A stretch of DNA of 64,000 bases, taken from CAVVAE01 sp963746185 (GTDB lineage Bacteria; Actinomycetota; Actinomycetes; Propionibacteriales; Nocardioidaceae). Position numbers and translations under genes: made by a program. Shown one piece after another: positions 44,292-55,197 of the stretch (position 1 is the stretch's first letter; each line of letters begins with the position of its first letter). The stretch is from the NCBI GenBank assembly GCA_963746185.1, contig CAVVAE010000002.1, forward strand, positions 62,001-126,000, in the 5' to 3' direction. The notes below the pieces were generated by a model that was given only the letters and a program-made list of their open reading frames with translations, did no database searches and was not told the origin of the DNA.

Positions 44292-46049
44292 TTAGCCGAC
44301 CCAGATGTCCTTCCAGGTGGGCATGGCGAACACGTTGTCGTCGAACATGTTGTTGATCTTCGACCCGTGCATGAACGCAACACCGTCATACCCTGTCGAG
44401 AAGGTCGGGAAGTACTTCTCCGCGATCTCCTTGTCGAGGGCGTTCCAGGCCGCCGGCTGGTCCTCGATCGGGCTTGCCAGGATGTCGGTGATCTTCTTGT
44501 CGACAGCTGGCTCCTTGAACACGGAGTAGTTGCTGCCGAGTCCTTCCTTGTCCAGGTTTGTGCTCTGGAACAACGGCGGGAACCATGATCCGCCCGTGGG
44601 CCAGTCAGAGCACCAGCCAGCAGAACGAACGTTGATCTTCGTGTCGGGGTCGGCACGCAACGTCGAACTGTCGGCAACCGTGGTCGCGTACGGCTTCGGT
44701 GTGAAGCCGGCCTCCTTGAGGCTCTTGGCGATCGCGTCCTTGACGTCGACAGACAGCGGGTCATCCTGGGAGTAGAGATACGAAATCTCGTAGCCCATGT
44801 TGCCTGATTCCTCGAGCAACTGCTTGGCCTTGTCGGTGTCAGTTGTGCCCGGGTCGTGGTCAGGCAACGGGTTGTACTCGGTACGACCTGGGATGCCAGG
44901 AGGCATCATGTTCGTACCCGGTGTCCGGGTGACGCCGACAATCTCGCCACCGGCTGCCCACGCGTCCTGGTAGGGGTACGCGTACGCAAGGGCCTTGCGG
45001 ACTTCGATGTCGGTGACCTTGCGGTAGTCCGGCGTCCAGTAGAAGCTGCACGGGGACGAGCCTGTCACCAAGCGGTCTGAAGCGTCTTGCTTGGCCTTGA
45101 CGTAGTTCGGGGCACTCACGTTGTCATAAGTCAACGTGGTCTGACCTTCACCCTGGTCCTGCAGCAGGATCTGGTCGACCTTGGCCGTTGGCACGTCGAA
45201 CTCCATGTCGTACTCATCGACGTACTGGTGACGACCGGGGTCAGTGTTGGGGTCCCAGTGGGGGTTCTTGACCAACGTCAGCGACTTCTCGGGTGTGTAT
45301 TCGTCGAACATGTAGGGACCAGTCGCCCACGGGTGAAGCGCGTACTTCGCGGGGTCGCTGTCCTTGCCCTCCGGGATGGGTCCCATGGCGGGGAACGCGC
45401 CCCAGTACGGCATGTCCGGGAAGGGTGTAGCCATCGTGATGGTCAGCGTGTTGCCGTCGACCTTGACGCCGTCGTAGTCGTCACCCGACTTGTAGGGACC
45501 TTCGTACTTGTCACCGTCGAGGAAGTAGTCGTTGCTGTAGGCAGCGCCCTCGGGGAACGTGGCGCGGTCGAAGGACCGCTTGATCCCGTAGGCGACGTCG
45601 TCAGCAGTGACATCTTGGCCGTTCTCGAACTTGACGCCATCACGGATCGTGAACGTCCACTCCGTGAAGTCCTCGTTCGGGGTGCCGAGGTCGGTGGCGA
45701 TGTCCGGCACCAGTGTCATCTGCTTGGACTCTGGGTCGTAGACGTACTGGGTCAACGAGCGGGTGACCAAACTGCTCAGGATCGAGGCTGTGTTGACGTA
45801 GTAGGACTCCGTCGGATCCATCGAGTTGAGACCGGCGACGCTGATGACCTTGACCGTGCCGCCCTCCTGTGCACCCTCAATGGGCGCTGCGGGAGCTTCT
45901 CGGTTCGGGTCCTGTGCCTGACCGGCCGCGCCTCCCGGTTCCTGAGTTGGCGCGGCCCCTGTGGAGTCGTCACTCGAGCCGCCACAAGCAGCGGCAAGAG
46001 CCATGATGCCCACAGTGGACACGGCAATAATCGGTTTTTTCAACCGCAT
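44292..46049 (-). CDS. Peptide ABC transporter substrate-binding lipoprotein
   Basis: A 585-residue family 5 (OppA/DppA) binding protein. The signal peptide ends in ALAAACGG with lipid-modified Cys22; a Ser/Gly/Pro-rich linker follows to about residue 60. The mature part has the family's GLNSMDPTESYYVNTASIL opening and the EWTFTIRDGVKFENGQDVTADDV segment, a hallmark of the fold. Substrate could be peptides or another small molecule; the family alone does not settle it. Lies between the two permease genes. Confidence 0.92.
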   Translation of the reverse strand: MRLKKPIIAVSTVGIMALAAACGGSSDDSTGAAPTQEPGGAAGQAQDPNREAPAAPIEGAQEGGTVKVISVAGLNSMDPTESYYVNTASILSSLVTRSLTQYVYDPESKQMTLVPDIATDLGTPNEDFTEWTFTIRDGVKFENGQDVTADDVAYGIKRSFDRATFPEGAAYSNDYFLDGDKYEGPYKSGDDYDGVKVDGNTLTITMATPFPDMPYWGAFPAMGPIPEGKDSDPAKYALHPWATGPYMFDEYTPEKSLTLVKNPHWDPNTDPGRHQYVDEYDMEFDVPTAKVDQILLQDQGEGQTTLTYDNVSAPNYVKAKQDASDRLVTGSSPCSFYWTPDYRKVTDIEVRKALAYAYPYQDAWAAGGEIVGVTRTPGTNMMPPGIPGRTEYNPLPDHDPGTTDTDKAKQLLEESGNMGYEISYLYSQDDPLSVDVKDAIAKSLKEAGFTPKPYATTVADSSTLRADPDTKINVRSAGWCSDWPTGGSWFPPLFQSTNLDKEGLGSNYSVFKEPAVDKKITDILASPIEDQPAAWNALDKEIAEKYFPTFSTGYDGVAFMHGSKINNMFDDNVFAMPTWKDIWVG

Positions 46050-46109
46050 TTCCTAACCCACCCTTTCCTGGTTTGGTTGTGCTGTTCTCACGCTGACGAC
46101 TGAATTGCG

Positions 46110-47126
46110 TCAGCGGCGAGTCTTGGGGTCGAAGGCGTCTCTGACTGAGTCGCCTAGGAGGTTGAGCGCGAGCACCAGGACGGCAACGGCCGCCACTGGC
46201 ACATAGAGATAGAGGGGATACGTGTCGTAGTACGGCGACGCGCGCAGAATCGTCTGCCCCAGTGAGGGGAACGCGGTGATGCCGATGCCGAGGAACGACA
46301 GGACCGCTTCGGCGGCCACAAAACCGGGCAGCGTGAGCGAGATCGACACGACGATCGGCGCGATCAGGTTGGGGAGCAGCTCCTTGAACAGGATCCGCCG
46401 GGTCGGTGCGCCGATGACCTGCGCCGCCTGGATGAACTCGCGCTCGCGCAACGACAGCACCTGCCCGCGGATCAGCCGAGCGAGGAACATCCAGCCGAAA
46501 ATCACCAGTACGGCGATCAGGCTGAAGAACTGCACCCACTTCAGCGTGTCTGCGTCGGTGGCGAACCGGCTGGTGATGATCGGCGCCAGCACCAGGGCGC
46601 CGAGGATGAACGGGAAGGACAGGAACAGGTCGATGATGAAGGAGATGATCCGGTCGAGGGTGCCGCGTGCGAATCCTGCGATGAGGCCCATCACGATGCC
46701 GATGATGGTCGTGAAAACCGTCGCGCCCAGGGCAACGCCGAACGACGTACGCAGTCCGTAGACCAGCCGGGACAGGTTGTCATACGCCGTGCCGGGCGTG
46801 AGGCCGAGCGGGTGGTCCCAGGTGAAGGCGTGGAACGGCGGGCCGTAGAGCGGGTAGCCGGGGTACAGCGGGTCGAGATCGGCAGCGCCGTTGGTTTCGT
46901 AGGGACCGCCGATCCCGAACGCCTTGCAGACAAGAGGCGCAAAAACGGCCAGCAGGACCAAGAGCAAGACGAAGGCTGCGGAAACGACGGCCACTTTGTC
47001 TTTGCGGAGACGGTCGAGGGCAATTCGGGTGGGCGAGCGGCCAGTGATCTTCTTGCCGGAGGCGTCTTTTGGTGCCTCGACCTGCTCGTCACCGGGGCCC
47101 AGAACTTCCAGGTCCGCAATGGTCAT
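46110..47126 (-). CDS. Peptide ABC transporter permease (OppC type)
   Basis: A 338-residue inner-membrane permease. It has a cytoplasmic N terminus with basic stretch (GKKITGRSPTRIALDRL), a first helix at about 48-70, an external loop with KAFGIGGPYETNG, and five further helices. The cytoplasmic ATPase-docking loop reads LREREFIQAAQVIGAPTRRILFKELLPN, a good match to the EAA motif. First gene of the operon, an unusual order (C, A, B, D, F). A promoter candidate lies 46 bases upstream. Confidence 0.92.
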   Translation of the reverse strand: MTIADLEVLGPGDEQVEAPKDASGKKITGRSPTRIALDRLRKDKVAVVSAAFVLLLVLLAVFAPLVCKAFGIGGPYETNGAADLDPLYPGYPLYGPPFHAFTWDHPLGLTPGTAYDNLSRLVYGLRTSFGVALGATVFTTIIGIVMGLIAGFARGTLDRIISFIIDLFLSFPFILGALVLAPIITSRFATDADTLKWVQFFSLIAVLVIFGWMFLARLIRGQVLSLREREFIQAAQVIGAPTRRILFKELLPNLIAPIVVSISLTLPGFVAAEAVLSFLGIGITAFPSLGQTILRASPYYDTYPLYLYVPVAAVAVLVLALNLLGDSVRDAFDPKTRR

Positions 47127-47171
47127 ATGTGGCTCTTCCTCGCATGGGTGGCGGTTGTGGCAGCCGAGAGG

Positions 47172-47199
47172 ACTCTAGACCACGGGGTGTTTCTGTACA
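47172..47199 (-). promoter_or_regulatory. Candidate promoter of the peptide transporter operon
   Basis: TGTACA and TAGAGT hexamers separated by 16 bases on the minus strand, 46 bases before the OppC-type start. TAGAGT is a typical actinobacterial -10. The 109-base gap between this operon and aspS holds nothing else I recognise. Confidence 0.4.
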
Positions 47200-47235
47200 G
47201 GGCACGAGAGGTAACGATTTGGGAACACCTCCCGT

Positions 47236-49006
47236 TCACCGAATCGTGACCTCCGGAACCGCGTCTACTCCCGCTTCCTTGCGCTGCGCCGCCGTGATGG
47301 GACTGGGCGCCCCCGTGAGCGGATCGCCGCCGGATGCGGTCTTGGGGAACGCGATGACATCGCGGATGCTCTCCGCACCCGAGAGCAACGCACACAGCCG
47401 GTCGATGCCCAGGGCGATGCCGCCGTGCGGTGGCGGGCCGTAGGCGAACGCTTCGAGCAGGAAGCCGAACTGGCTGGCGGCCTCCTCATGGCTGAGTCCG
47501 ATGACGTCGAAGACCCGCTCCTGCATCTCAGAGCGATGGATACGGATCGAGCCGCCACCGATCTCCGAGCCATTCAGCACGATGTCGTAGGCCTTCGAGA
47601 GCGCCCGTTCGGGGTGCTGCTCGAAGTCGGCCGCATCCTCATCGGTCGGAGCCGTGAATGGATGGTGGATGGCGGTCCAACCCGTTGAGCCGTCCTCCAG
47701 CTCGATCTGCTCGAACATCGGAGCATCGACCACCCAGACGAACTTCCAGGCGTCATCGTCGATGAGCCCGCAGCGCTCCCCCACCTCCAGTCGAGCCGCC
47801 GCGAGCAGGCCGAGGGCGTCGCCGCGGCTGCCGGCGGCGAAGAACACGCAGTCGCCAGGCTCGGCACCGGCGTGCGCGGCCAAACCTGCCCGTTCGGACT
47901 CGGACAGGTTCTTGGCGACCGGCCCGCTGAGCTCACCGTCCTCGCCCACGAGGACGTACGCCAAGCCGCGTGCTCCGCGCGAACGCGCCCAGTCCTGCCA
48001 GCCGTCCAGCTCCTTGCGTGCCTGTGACGCACCACCGGGCATGACGACGGCGCCGACGTGGAAGTCGTCGCCTTGTCCCTGGAACACGCGGAAGGGTGTG
48101 TGGGCGAAGTACGCGGTGAAGTCGACCAGCTCGCAGCCAAACCGAAGGTCGGGACGGTCGATGCCGAACCGACGCATTGCCTCGCCGTACGTCATCCGCG
48201 GGATCGGCAGGGTGATCTCGTGGCCGACGACGTCGCGCCAGAGTCGAGCGAGCAACGCCTCGATCAGGGACTGAACGTCCTCGGGCGAGCAGAAGCTCAT
48301 CTCGACGTCGAGCTGGGTGAACTCCGGCTGGCGGTCTGCGCGGAAGTCCTCGTCGCGGAAGCATCGGGCGATCTGGAAGTAGCGCTCCAGACCGGCCACC
48401 ATCAGCAGCTGCTTGAAAAGCTGGGGCGACTGCGGCAGGGCGTACCACGAGCCCGGCTGCAGGCGGACCGGCACCAGGAAGTCGCGCGCGCCCTCTGGAG
48501 TCGACCGAGTGAGGTACGGCGTCTCGACGTCGAGGAAGTCGTGCTCGGCCATCACTTCGCGGATGATCCGGGTGACGTCGGCGCGAAGCCGGATGTTGGG
48601 CGCCATGTCGGCTCTGCGCAGGTCGAGGTAGCGGTACTTGAGGCGCACCTCCTCATTGACCGGCGTGGTGTGGTGCTCCTCGACCGGGAACGGCAGCGGC
48701 GCGGACTCGCTCAGCACCTCGACGTCGGAGACCACGACCTCGACCTCGCCTGTCGGCAGGTTGGGGTTGGCGTTGCCCTCAGGACGTGCGGCCACTTCTC
48801 CGATGACCCGCAGGCAGAACTCCGAGCGCAGCGGGCTGCGCGGCCTCCTCGTCGCGGATCACCACCTGCGCGACGCCGCTCCCGTCACGCAGGTCGATGA
48901 ATGCCACTCCGCCGTGGTCGCGGCGGCGGGCCACCCAGCCGGCCAGCGTCACGGTGTTGCCGAGGTCGGCCGCGCGCAGGCTGCCTGCGTCATGGGTGCG
49001 GATCAC
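47236..49006 (-). CDS. aspS: Aspartyl-tRNA synthetase, one frame break
   Basis: Charges tRNA-Asp (possibly also tRNA-Asn). The N-terminal anticodon OB domain (IRTHDAGSLRAADLGNTVTL, VAFIDLRDGSGVAQVVI) and the class II catalytic domain (FQIARCFRDEDFRADRQPEF, GIALGIDRLCALL) are both present. They lie in different frames: an extra base in the G3 run at 48833-48835 must be skipped so that PLRSEFCLRVIGEV follows EEAAQ. The GTG start has AAGGAG 8 bases upstream and overlaps the hisS stop (GTGA). Otherwise full-length, about 590 residues. Confidence 0.92.
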
Positions 49007-50363
49007 GATGTCTGCTCCTTGCTGATCACCTGCGGGCGCAGGTCGTCGGTTGGGGGGTTCCACTCGTGCGGATCGGCGTCGACCTGGTCACCGCTGCGGA
49101 TGTCCTTCACCTGGTGTCCGTACCTCGTCGGTGCCGAGGGAACCAGACGAACGGGATGCCGCGGCGTTCGGCGTAGCGAATCTGCCGGCCGTACTTCTGC
49201 GGGCTGGCGGCGACCTCGGCTCGGGATGCCGCGCGCGCGCAACTCGTCGGCGACCTTGTCGCTGACGGCGCGGGAGCTCCTCGTCCACCAGCGCGACGAG
49301 CACGACCGACGGAGCGGACCGGCTGCCCGTCAGCTCGCCGCGGTTGAACAGCGGCACCAAGGTGCGCGAGATGCCGAACGAGATGCCGACTCCCGGGTAC
49401 GTCGTCGTGCCGTCGGTGGCCAGCGCGTCGTACCGACCTCCGCCGCCGACCGAGCCAAGCGACTCGAAGCCCGCCATGAAGATCTCGAAGACGGTGCCGG
49501 TGTAGTAGTCGAGCCCGCGAGCGATCCGCAGGTTGGCCTCGACGACGAACCGTTCGCCGTGCAGGTCGGCGCAGCCCTCGATCACGGCCGCGAGCTCGTC
49601 GAGTCCGGCGTCGAGCAGCTCGTGCTCGACGCCGAGCTCGCGCACTCTCGCCACGAACGACGTGTCGGCCGCGAGTGATCTGCGCCAGCGCGCAGACAGG
49701 CGTCGGCGTCGTCATCGCTGAGACCCGTTCCCTCGACGAGCAGTCGTCACGCACTGTCGCCGGCGGAACCTTGTCGAGCTTGTCGATGATCCGCATGACC
49801 GCTGCGGGATCGGCGAGGCCGAGACCGCGGTAGAAGCCCTCGATGAGCTTGCGGTTGTTGACCTGCAGCCTCATCGGCGGCAACGGCAGCCCGGCGCAGT
49901 GCCTCAGCGATCACGCGCGCCACCTCGACGTCGTAGTGGAAGGGCAGCTCGTCCTTGGCGACGACGTCGATGTCGGCCTGGGTGAACTCGCGGATACCGG
50001 CCCTCCTGGGGCCGTTCGCCGCGCCAGGCCTTCTGGATCTGGTAGCGGCGGAACGGGAACTCGAGCTTGCCGGCGTTCTCGAGGACGTACCGCGCGAACG
50101 GCACAGTCAGGTCGTAGTGCAGGCCGACGCCCGGCGTCGGAGGCCTCGTCGTCGGCCTGCAGCCGCCGCAGCACGTAGACCTCTTTGTCGATCTCGCACC
50201 CTTGCTCAGCAGCCGGTCGAGCGGCTCGACCACGCGGGTCTCGATGTTCGGCGTAGCCATGCAGCTCGAAGACGTCCGCGAAGGTGTCGATGACGGCCAG
50301 CTCGGCGTTGCGCTCGGCAGGCAGCAGCTCGGGAAATCCGCTCAGCGGCGTGGGTCTGCTCAT
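49003..50363 (-). CDS. hisS: Histidyl-tRNA synthetase, multiple frame breaks
   Basis: Charges tRNA-His. Recognisable pieces occur in order but across all three frames: MSRPTPLSGFPELLPAERN at the start, EIDKEVYVLRRLQAD, then LHYDLTVPFARYVLEN with FPFRRYQIQKAWRGERP (class II motif 2), VNNRKLIEGFYRGLG, the His-binding GLDYYTGTVFEIF, and GGGGRYD. At least five single-base errors are needed to join them. The C terminus overlaps aspS (GTGA) as expected. An essential gene in its normal place, so almost certainly intact in the organism. Confidence 0.85.
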
Positions 50364-50377
50364 CAGTGTCAGCTGCT

Positions 50378-51075
50378 TCATCGGCTGCAGCGTCGAGCGT
50401 GCGGTGCAGGTAGGGGTTGGTCGGCCGCTCGCGCCCGATCGTGGTCTGCGGTCCGTGGCCGGGGAGCACGACGATCCCGTCGTCGAGCGGCAGCACCTTC
50501 GTCGCCAGGCTGCGCAGCATCGTCGGGTGGTCGCCGCCCGGGCAGGTCGGTGCGGCCGATGGAGCCGGCGAACAGCAGGTCGCCCGAGAACATCACCTCG
50601 GGACGTCCTCGGGACCGGCGTACGGCGAGCCGGAACGTCACCGATCCCGGGGTGTGGCCGGGCGTGTGGTCGACGGTGAACTCGAGCCCGGCCAGCTCGA
50701 GCTGCCGGCCGTCCGACGAGCTCGCGCACGTCGTCGGGCTCGGCGAACGTGTAGGTCGCTGCCGAGCAGCATCCGGCCGGTCTCCGGGGAGATGCCCGCC
50801 AGCGGGTCGGTCAGCAGGTGCCGGTCGGCGGGGTGGATGTAGGCGGCCGCCTCGTACGCGCCGGCGACCGGGGCGACACACCACATGTGGTCGATGTGGC
50901 CGTGGGTGAGCAAGACGGCCGCCGGGCCGCAGCCGATGCTCGCGGACGACGTCGGCGACTCCGTCGGCGGCGTCCTTGCCGGGGTCGATCGACGACGCAC
51001 TCCTCGCCGGGCGCCGGAGCGACGACGTAGCAGTTCGTGCCCCACGGCCCAGCCGGGAAAGGCAGCGATGAGCAC
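50378..51075 (-). CDS. Metallo-beta-lactamase-fold hydrolase (glyoxalase II-like), multiple frame breaks
   Basis: A zinc hydrolase of the MBL fold, typical between rel and hisS in Actinobacteria. Pieces found: FPAGPWGTNCYVV, the first metal motif LLTHGHIDHMWCV, HPADRHLLTDPLAGISPE, VDHTPGHTPGSVTF (third His), MFSGDLLFAGSIGRTDLPG (Asp), and VLPGHGPQTTIGRERPTNPYL (last His). Several frames must be joined by single-base corrections. The GTG start at 51075 has AGAGGA upstream. The exact 3' end is uncertain; a TGA at 50380-50378 fits one frame. Substrate unknown. Confidence 0.8.
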
Positions 51076-51273
51076 GGGGGTCCTCTCTGGCTGACCGGAT
51101 GTCGATCGCAGCGAAGCCTACCGAGCGGCGGCGCTCGCCCAGGCACGCTCGCGCGAGAGCACAGCACAGCATCGTCACGATCTGCACGGGATCGCCGACC
51201 GTCGCGGCCTGCTCCTAGACTGAGCAACCGGTCCAGCGCCGGGCCTCGTGGCTGTCGGTCTGCGGAGGTATGT

Positions 51274-51642
51274 GTGGTCAGGAGCAGGCAGCGCCAGCGG
51301 CAGCTCGCGCGCGCGAAGTGGGAGCGGCAGCGGCCCGCCGCACGCGCGGCAGCCGCGATCGCGCCGCGTCGCATCAGCCTCGGTGGTCGGCGTCATCGCC
51401 GGGCTCATCGTCGCAGCGTTGCTCGTCTGGCTGGTCATCCACATCGTCAACGACGGAAGGGCAGGACGATCCCAACCCGGTCGTCCCGACCGACAGCTTC
51501 AGCACGCGAGCGCAGACGCCCGAAGCGACACGCTGCCGGCCTCCGGCGCTCGACGGAGTCCGGCGCGACGACCCCGAACACGACGACCCCGAAATCCAAG
51601 TCGCCGGCCAAGCCGGACCGGTCAACAAGGGGGAACCAATGA
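51274..51642 (+). CDS. Short single-pass membrane protein, frame broken
   Basis: Reconstructed across at least three frame shifts: a basic helical N terminus (VVRSRQRQRQLARAKWERQ), a transmembrane helix (VVGVIAGLIVAALLVWLVIHIV), an acidic linker with DPNPVVPTDSFST, and a Thr/Pro/Lys-rich tail (TTPNTTTPKSKSPAKP). The N-terminal part looks like that of actinobacterial membrane-anchored peptidyl-prolyl isomerases, but no isomerase domain follows. GTG start with GGAGG 5 bases upstream. The stop overlaps the next gene's ATG (ATGA). Confidence 0.55.
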   Translation: MVRSRQRQRQLARAKWERQRPAARAAAAIAPRRISLGGRRHRRAHRRSVARLAGHPHRQRRKGRTIPTRSSRPTASARERRRPKRHAAGLRRSTESGATTPNTTTPKSKSPAKPDRSTRGNQ

Positions 51643-52876
51643 CCGAAGAACGACTCCGCAGTTCGGCCGGGTCGACGACGACGGCACCGTCTACGTCAGA
51701 CGGGCGAGCGGCGAGCGGTCGTCGGCCAGTGGCCCGACGGCGACCCCGACGCCGCGCTGGACTTCTACCGCAAGCGGTACGACGGCCTGGCGGTCGAGGT
51801 CGACCTCCTGGAGCAACGCATCAAGGCCGGCGCGCTGTCGCCGGAGGAGCTGCGGCCACGGTGACGAAGGTCCGGGCGACGATCGTGGAGGCGCAAGCCG
51901 TGGGCGACCTCGACGCGCTGGTGACCCGCCTCGACGCTCTGCGCCCCGTCATCGAGGAACGCGCGAGGTGCGCAAAGCCGAGCGTGCCGCAAAGGCCGAC
52001 GAGGCCAAGGCCGCGAAGGAGGCAGATCGCCGAGGAGGCCGAGAAGCTGGCGACCGGGAACGGACTGGCGCAACGGCGCCAACCGGCTTCGCGAGCTGCT
52101 CAGACGTGGAAGGGACCTCCCCCGCATCGACAAGCCCAGCGACGACGAGCTCTGGCACCGGTTCTCGTCAGCCCGCACGACGTACACCCGCCGACGCAAG
52201 CAGCACTTCGGCGAGCTCAACGAGAAGCGCGAGGCGCGCGGGTCGCCAAGGAGAAGCTGGTCGCGGAGGCCGAGGAGCTCGCCGACGTCGACCGACTGGG
52301 GAGCGACCGCCCGCGCCTACCGCGACCTGATGACGCAGTGGAAGGCCGGCGGGCCGGCGCAGAAGGACGTGGACGACGCGCTGTGGAAGCGCTTCCGCGC
52401 TGCGCAGGACACGTTCTTCGGTGCCCGCGACGCGGCGAACGCCGCAGCTCGACGCGGAGTACGCCGCAAACGCCGAGGTGAAGCGCGCCCTGCTGGTCGA
52501 GGCCGAGAAACTGCTCCCCGTCGACGACCCGAAGGCGGCCCGCGAGACGTTCCGCGACCTCGCTGACAGGTGGGACGCCGCCGGCAAGGTGCCGCGCTCG
52601 GAGATGAAGGATCTCGAGAGCCGGTTCAAGAAGGTCGAGCAGACCGTCCGCGGAGCCGAGGACGACCGGTGGCGTCGGAGCAACCCGGAGGCCCACGCCC
52701 GGGCAGCCGCAACCGTCGCCCAGCTCGAGGCGTCGATCGCCGCCCTCGAGGCCGACCTCGCCAAGGCCGAGGCAGCCGGAGACGACAAGAAAGCCGCGGA
52801 GGCCCAGGCCGGCATCGAAGCCCGGCAGTCTTGGCTCGACGAAGCCCAGAAAGCGTTGACCGAGTTCAGCAGCTGA
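51639..52876 (+). CDS. DUF349 helical-repeat protein, multiple frame breaks
   Basis: A long helical protein made of DUF349 repeats, found next to rel in many Actinobacteria; function unknown. Segments in order: TPQFGRVDDDGTVYVR, DPDAALDFYRKRYDGLAVEVDLL, VRATIVEAQAVGDLDALVTRL, DELWHRFSSARTTYTRRRKQHF, AYRDLMTQWKAGGPAQKDVDDALW, and a final clean stretch from EYAANAEVKRALL to FSS. Repeats with W.G.....D..LW.RF are clear in at least three places. Six or more single-base errors are needed to join the pieces. ATG with AAGGGGG upstream. Confidence 0.8.
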
Positions 52877-52882
52877 CGAACC

Positions 52883-55197
52883 CTACTGGGTGACGCGGTA
52901 GGCGTCGAAGACGCCGTCGACCGTGCGGACGGCCTTGAGCACGTGGCCGAGGTGTGCAGGGTCGGCCATCTCGAACGTGAACCGGCTCTTCGCGATCCGG
53001 TCGCGCGTGGTGGCGACCGACGCCGACAAGATGTTGACGTGGACGTCGGACAGCACCCGCGTGACGTCACTGAGCAGCCGGGCCCGGTCGAGCCCCTCGA
53101 CCTGGATCGCGACGAGGAACATCGACTGCGCTGTCGGCGCCCACTCGACCTCGACCATCCGGCCAGGCTGCGACGCCAGGCTCTTGATGTTGGTGCAGTC
53201 GCCGCGGTGCACGGAGACACCGGCGCCACGCGTCACGAAGCCGACGATCTCGTCGCCCGGCACGGGAGTGCAGCAGCGGGCCAGCTTGATCCAGACGTCG
53301 GTGAGGCCCTTGACGATGACGCCCGCGTCGCCGCGCGGCGACTGCTTGCGCCGCTCGCGCTCGCTGGTGATGGTGACCGTCTCGGCGGCCTCGTCGGCCG
53401 CAGCGTCCTCGCCGCCGAACAGCTCGAGGATCCGTCGGACGACGGCCTGCGCGGTCGTGTTTCCCTCGCCGACCGCGGCATACAGCGCGGTCACGTCGGC
53501 ATGGCGGAGCTCGGTCGCGACGACGGATAGCGTCTCGTGCGTGAGCATCCGCTGCAGCGGGAGACCTTCGCGCCGCATCAGCCGGGCCAGCGTCTCCTTG
53601 CCCTGCTCGATCGCCTCTTCGCGCCGCTCCTTGGTGAAGAAGTGCTTGATCTTGTTGCGGGCGCGCGGGCTCTTGACGAAGGTCAGCCAGTCGCGGCTCG
53701 GCCCGGCGTTCTGCGCCTTCGAGGTGAACATCTCGACGACGTCACCGTTGTCGAGCTCGGACTCCAGCGGCACCAGCCGTCCGTTGACCCGGGCGCCGAT
53801 GCACCGGTGCCCGACCTCGGTGTGGATGGAGTAGGCGAAGTCAACCGGCGTCGACCCGGTCGGCAGGGCGATGACCTCGCCGCGAGGCGTGAAGACGTAG
53901 ACCTCTGAGGAGTTGATCTCGAACCGCAGGGAGTCGAGGAACTCGCCTGGGTCCTCGGTCTCTCGCTGCCAGTCCATCAGCTGGCGGACCCAGGTCATGT
54001 CGCCGCTGCCGGCATCGGTGCCGGCATTGCGGTCGGTGTCGACGCCGGCCCGGCCGTCCTCCTTGTACTTCCAGTGCGCCGCGACGCCGTACTCGGCGCG
54101 GCGGTGCATGCCGTAGGTGCGGATCTGCAGCTCGACCGGCTTGCCGCCCGGGCCGATCACCGTGGTGTGCAGCGACTGGTACATGTTGAACTTCGGCATC
54201 GCCACGAAGTCCTTGAACCGCCCGGCGACCGGATTCCAGCGAGCATGCAGGACGCCGAGCACGGCGTAGCAGTCGCGCAGCGAGTCGGTCAGGACCCGGA
54301 TGCCGACGAGGTCGTAGATGTCGGTGAACTCGCGGCCGCGGACGATCATCTTCTGGTAGATCGAGTAGTAGTGCTTGGGCCGTCCGGTCACCGTCGCCTT
54401 GATCTTGGCGGCCCGCAGGTCGCCTTGGACCTGGTCGATCACCGTCGCCAGGAACTCGTCGCGAGCCGGTGCGCGCTCGGCCACGAGTCGGACGATCTCG
54501 TCGTACACCTTGGGGTGCAGGGTGGCGAAGGCGAGGTCCTCGAGCTCCCACTTGACCGTGTTCATGCCGAGACGGTGGGCCAGCGGTGCGTAGATCTCGA
54601 GCGTCTCGCTCGCGATCCGCTCCTGCTTCTCCTGGCGCAGGAACCGCAGTGTGCGCATGTTGTGCAGCCGGTCGGCGAGCTTGATGACGCAGGACGCGGA
54701 TGTCCTTGGCCATCGCGACGATCATCTTGCGGATCGTCTCGGCCTGCGCCGAGTCGCCGTACTTGACCTTGTCGAGCTTGGTGACGCCGTCGACAAGGAG
54801 GGTCACCTCGTCGCCGAAGTCGCTGCGACAGCTGCTCGAGCGTGTACGCCGTGTCCTCGACCGTGTCGTGAAGCAGCGCGGCGCACAGCGTCGGCGGCGT
54901 CATGCCCAGCTCGGCGAGGATCGACGTCACGGCCAGCGGGTGGGTGATGTACGGGTCGCCGCTGAGCCGAGTCTGGCCGCGGTGGTGGTGCTCCGCGATC
55001 TTGTAGGCCTTCTCGATGATCGCGAGATCGGCCTTCGGGTGGGTGTTCCGCACGATCCGGAACAGCGGTTCGAGCACGGGGTCAGACGTCGTGGTGCGCC
55101 CGATTCTGGCCAGCCTGGTCCGCATCCGGGTCGGGGCAGCCGCACTCTCGGTGGCTGCCGACTCCTCGGCAGTAGGGGAGAGGACCTCGTCGGCCAC
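52883..55197 (-). CDS. relA: Bifunctional (p)ppGpp synthetase/hydrolase Rel, two frame breaks
   Basis: Stringent-response enzyme that makes and degrades (p)ppGpp. The order of domains is complete: HD hydrolase (GDPYITHPLAV, LLHDTVEDT), synthetase (GRPKHYYSIYQKM, DIYDLVGIRVL), TGS (VYVFTPRGEVIALPTGSTPVDFAY), a zinc-finger-like Cys region (LARCCTPVPGDEIVGF) and ACT (the C-terminal 80 residues). An extra base at 54828 splits LEQL from RSDFGDEV, and another at 54689 splits RVL from VIKLADRLHN. GTG start with AGGAG 5 bases upstream. In Actinobacteria the single long Rel does both reactions. Confidence 0.93.

Noticed and set aside
48830..52880. Pseudogene cluster or decaying island
   Set aside because: Genes are essential, in conserved order, and fully recoverable by one-base changes; real decay would also show stops and deletions.
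54680..54700. Programmed frameshift in rel
   Set aside because: No slippery heptamer or downstream structure is evident, and nearby genes carry similar single-base breaks, which points to sequence error.
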